NCBI GenBank assembly: GCA_030435675.1
Contig: CM059621.1
Location: 9,486,001-9,550,000, forward strand
DNA: 64,000 nt
From: Steinernema hermaphroditum
Lineage: Eukaryota; Nematoda; Chromadorea; Rhabditida; Steinernematidae
Reading direction: 5' to 3'
Shown: piece after piece, positions 61,814-64,000 of the stretch
Layout: every line of letters starts with the position of its first letter
Position numbering within the stretch: the stretch's first letter is position 1
The notes under the pieces: model-generated
The model's database searches: none
The model's input: the letters and a program-made list of their open reading frames with translations, nothing else
What the model was told of the DNA's origin: nothing
Made by a program: the position numbers and the translations under genes

Positions 61814-63802
61814 TTATTCTTCGTCAGATTCGTTTGCGTCTTCAGGAACGAACAATAGGTCACTTTCTTCGCAGTCGTCGATATTGGAAATTGCAGAAGG
61901 ATATTCCGTGGGCGCATCTTCGACATACATGACCATGACAGGTTGCAGTTCTGTTTGCAGGTTTGTGCCATGAGTATCCTGAAAGTTTGAGGCAGACTGT
62001 GTTGCTAAAAGAAGAATTGATTGGCGCCACTCATTCAGAGATTTGAAATAAGCGTTTTTCTGGACATTACGACGCTGTGATTTACTGAAAACTGTTCGAG
62101 TTTTTTCGGGAGGGCCATTTTTTATGTACCGCAAGCGGATCTCGTTATGATGGAGCACTGCCATCATGGATCGTTCGAAATAGGCGCCCTTCGGATAGAA
62201 GTGATCCTTTGGCGTATAGATCTTGCCGGCCACAGAGTGGAAATTTTCAATGGTCGACGTTGTGCAGATCGGAGAGCACTCGGCTAGATTTTGAAACACA
62301 TGCGGTTTCAGTACTTCACTGCATATATATTTGTAAGAAGCATCATCTGTGCTAAACCGTGCCTGATCGTCTTGCTCAGGATCGTGAAAGCATCGTTCAA
62401 GTCGTTTGAATTTTTTGTTTGGGAGGTTATGTATGCCTACTAAATGATACAAGCAGCTTTCTGCCACTTCTTTGCAGAGTTCCCCGTCCCATTTAGCAAA
62501 TTTTACCGAGAACCATAAGTGATTCGTCACTTGCTGAATTGAATCCCAAAGGTCGGACCGCTTCTTCGCTTTCGTACCCTTATAGAGCTGCTTCTTTACG
62601 TTTTTGATAACATGCCACGGATCAATAAAACACTGGATGTGATTCAGCAGGGGATCTTCCTTTATCATTTTTCGTATCGCCTCATTCTTATCAGTCGTTA
62701 CCGATGCGATCTGCACTGGCACTACTCTATGCGCCAATTTGTCTACCAAGCGGTGCAAAATTCTTTTAGTCCCTTCGACCTCCATAGATGAGCTTTTATT
62801 CCCGGCTTCTGCTCGTTGCAGAACCTCAATATCAAGGATCAGGCCATCCCGATCCGTTATTGTATTCGTCAAAAGTCTCTAGCAAAAACGTAGAGGGCTC
62901 CCACCACGAAAATTTTGCGCGCGCATTTCACGCGCCAAAAAATTTACAATGGGATATGGTCACAATCATAGTAATTCGCTGTTTTCTCGTTTCTGACGCG
63001 ATTTCGTCAAATTTCGTGAACGGACGGTTGTTGATCAAACTCTGCCGCGTCGAATGAGCCCTGGCTCGACTGCCAGCATGCTTTCCTCGCAGAGTTATTA
63101 GGAATCAATGGTGGACAATGGCGTTTGAATCGTGTGACATGGATTTTTAAGAACATAATGGATTAGCTGTCCATCAAGATGTTGTGCATGGATCCTGCTG
63201 TGATCTATAACGCCTCCAACATATGAATCTCCAGCTAACTGTTCAACTCTCAAATGCAAACTAATGATTTGCTAATAACTCAGCGAGGAAAGCATGCTGG
63301 CAGTCGAGCCAGGGCTCATTCGACGCGGCAGAGTCTGATCAACAACCGTTCGTTCATGAAATTTGATGAAATCGCGTCAGAAACGAGAAAACAGCGAAAT
63401 ACTATGATTTTGACCATATCCCATTGTAAATTTTTGGCGCGTGAAATGCGCGCGCAAAATTTTCGTGGTGGGAGCTTTGCTAGAGACTTTTGACGAATAC
63501 AATACTGTGCAGCGGCATATCGTTGCACAGAATCCACGTGAATCATACTGTGCATCTGCACAAAGGTGAAGTCCTTCTTCTCCCCTTTCCGCCACTTTTT
63601 GGATGCTGATTTCGAGAATATCAATCTGCGATTGACAAAAAAATCGCTTCACTGAAGGAAGTGCGAAATGCTGAATATGTCGCGTGTGTTGCTTTTCTCG
63701 TAAAACCGCCAGTTCCGCAACATCAAAAGCTTCCACCAAACGATGATAAGAGATTCCTGCTGTGTAGCACGTCACTGAGAGTCCAAAGTCGCCGGAGCAC
63801 AC
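61814..63802 (-). pseudogene. Kolobok-like DDE transposase gene split by a TA-flanked MITE
   Basis: The upstream part (63802-63503, possibly extending further right) has GLHLCADAQYDSRGFCATIC with the first acidic residue; the downstream part (62859-61814) has GLILDIEVLQRAEAGNKSSS, SVTTDKNEAIRKM, CFIDPWHVIKNVKKQL, STIENFHSVAGKIYTPKD and an acidic C-terminus. This order is that of Kolobok-type and related eukaryotic transposases (family assignment moderate). A 643-bp palindrome separates them; discounting it and one TA keeps the frame open across the junction. The 5' end runs toward the window edge, so completeness is unknown. Confidence 0.6.
62860..63502. mobile_element. TA-flanked palindromic MITE, family TTGTAT (copy 3)
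   Basis: Starts TTGTATTCGTC, ends GACGAATACAA, TA on both sides (62858-62859, 63503-63504). Arms of about 240 bp pair closely and match copy 2 at 11754-12728. It is the insertion that splits the Kolobok-like gene. Confidence 0.8.
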
Positions 63803-64000
63803 CGATGTTCCACCAACCAGTGTTTGACTTCTCCAATCTCATCGCCCACATGAACATTCGAAATCATCATCGGTAAATTCAACTTCTGTTTCCCTCGAAG
63901 ACTAGTCAAATACAAAACTGACCACGGCATCATCAATAATCACGTTCGAGGAACGCCGAAGAGCAGTTTTGCTCATTTGCGCACCCGATGACGAACAGGC
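63803..64000 (-). other. window edge, probable 5' continuation of transposase gene
   Basis: The minus strand stays partly open here (DDDFECSC-like region near 63870) and could contain an upstream exon, but the phases could not be fixed within the window. Confidence 0.25.

Noticed and set aside
1..64000. CRISPR array or bacterial defence operon
   Set aside because: No regularly spaced identical repeats, no Cas-like genes, and the gene structure is plainly eukaryotic.

Overview
The window reads as nematode nuclear DNA, most likely from a rhabditid. Coding sequence is cut by many introns of about 40-50 nt with GT donors and TTTCAG-type acceptors. Recognisable genes include an SCYL2 pseudokinase, CWC22 (C. 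elegans let-858 family), an SLC18B1-type transporter, a JAZF1-type zinc-finger protein, a PPM1L-type PP2C phosphatase, an Srx-type chemoreceptor-like GPCR, a class A GPCR, several ShKT secreted proteins and a neuropeptide-like precursor. No bacterial, CRISPR or viral-defence locus is visible. Species assignment is not possible from sequence alone.

Layout. 0.36-4.4 kb: a MULE-like transposon with long terminal inverted repeats, one of them split by a TA-flanked palindromic element, with two nested TAA-flanked elements inside that carry tRNA-like modules. 6.2-10.5 kb: a short internally duplicated gene, a small hypothetical gene and the SLC18B1-like transporter. 11.4-16.9 kb: nested palindromic elements, a decayed PIF/Harbinger transposon (MADF protein plus DDE transposase, both frame-damaged) and GC-rich minisatellites. 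17.1-24.3 kb: SCYL2, whose 4.1-kb intron holds a Tc1-like remnant, a MITE and two antisense ShKT genes. 24.9-30.1 kb, minus strand: a 67-aa protein, the JAZF1-like gene, and a neuropeptide/membrane-protein pair spaced like an operon. 32.2-35.1 kb: CWC22. 35.4-37 kb: a ShKT protein and a truncated-looking Srx gene. 38-40.4 kb: a large inverted repeat in which one arm has gained a 192-bp tRNA-like insertion. 41.2-45.7 kb, minus strand: PP2C followed after only 7 bp by a class A GPCR. 46-64 kb: almost entirely transposons.

The transposon-rich right end is a readable insertion history. A minus-strand BEL/Pao retrotransposon (gag N-terminus near 59.7 kb, integrase near 49.7 kb) is interrupted by a hAT-like element with a perfect 8-bp target duplication, by a MULE fragment with tandem-array ends, by a TAA-flanked palindromic element in the reverse transcriptase, and by a 3-kb block with a truncated pogo-like transposase. 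A Kolobok-like transposase gene at the right edge is split by a TA-flanked palindrome, and its reading frame resumes when the element plus one TA is discounted.

The strongest candidates for something undescribed are (i) TAA-flanked elements with CAAGGG ends that repeatedly carry inward-facing tRNA-like modules, (ii) MULE/FLYWCH fragments bounded by inverted arrays of 10-bp tandem repeats, and (iii) the 7-bp PP2C-GPCR spacing. All coordinates were read by eye; exon boundaries are supported by phase arithmetic where stated, not by transcripts.
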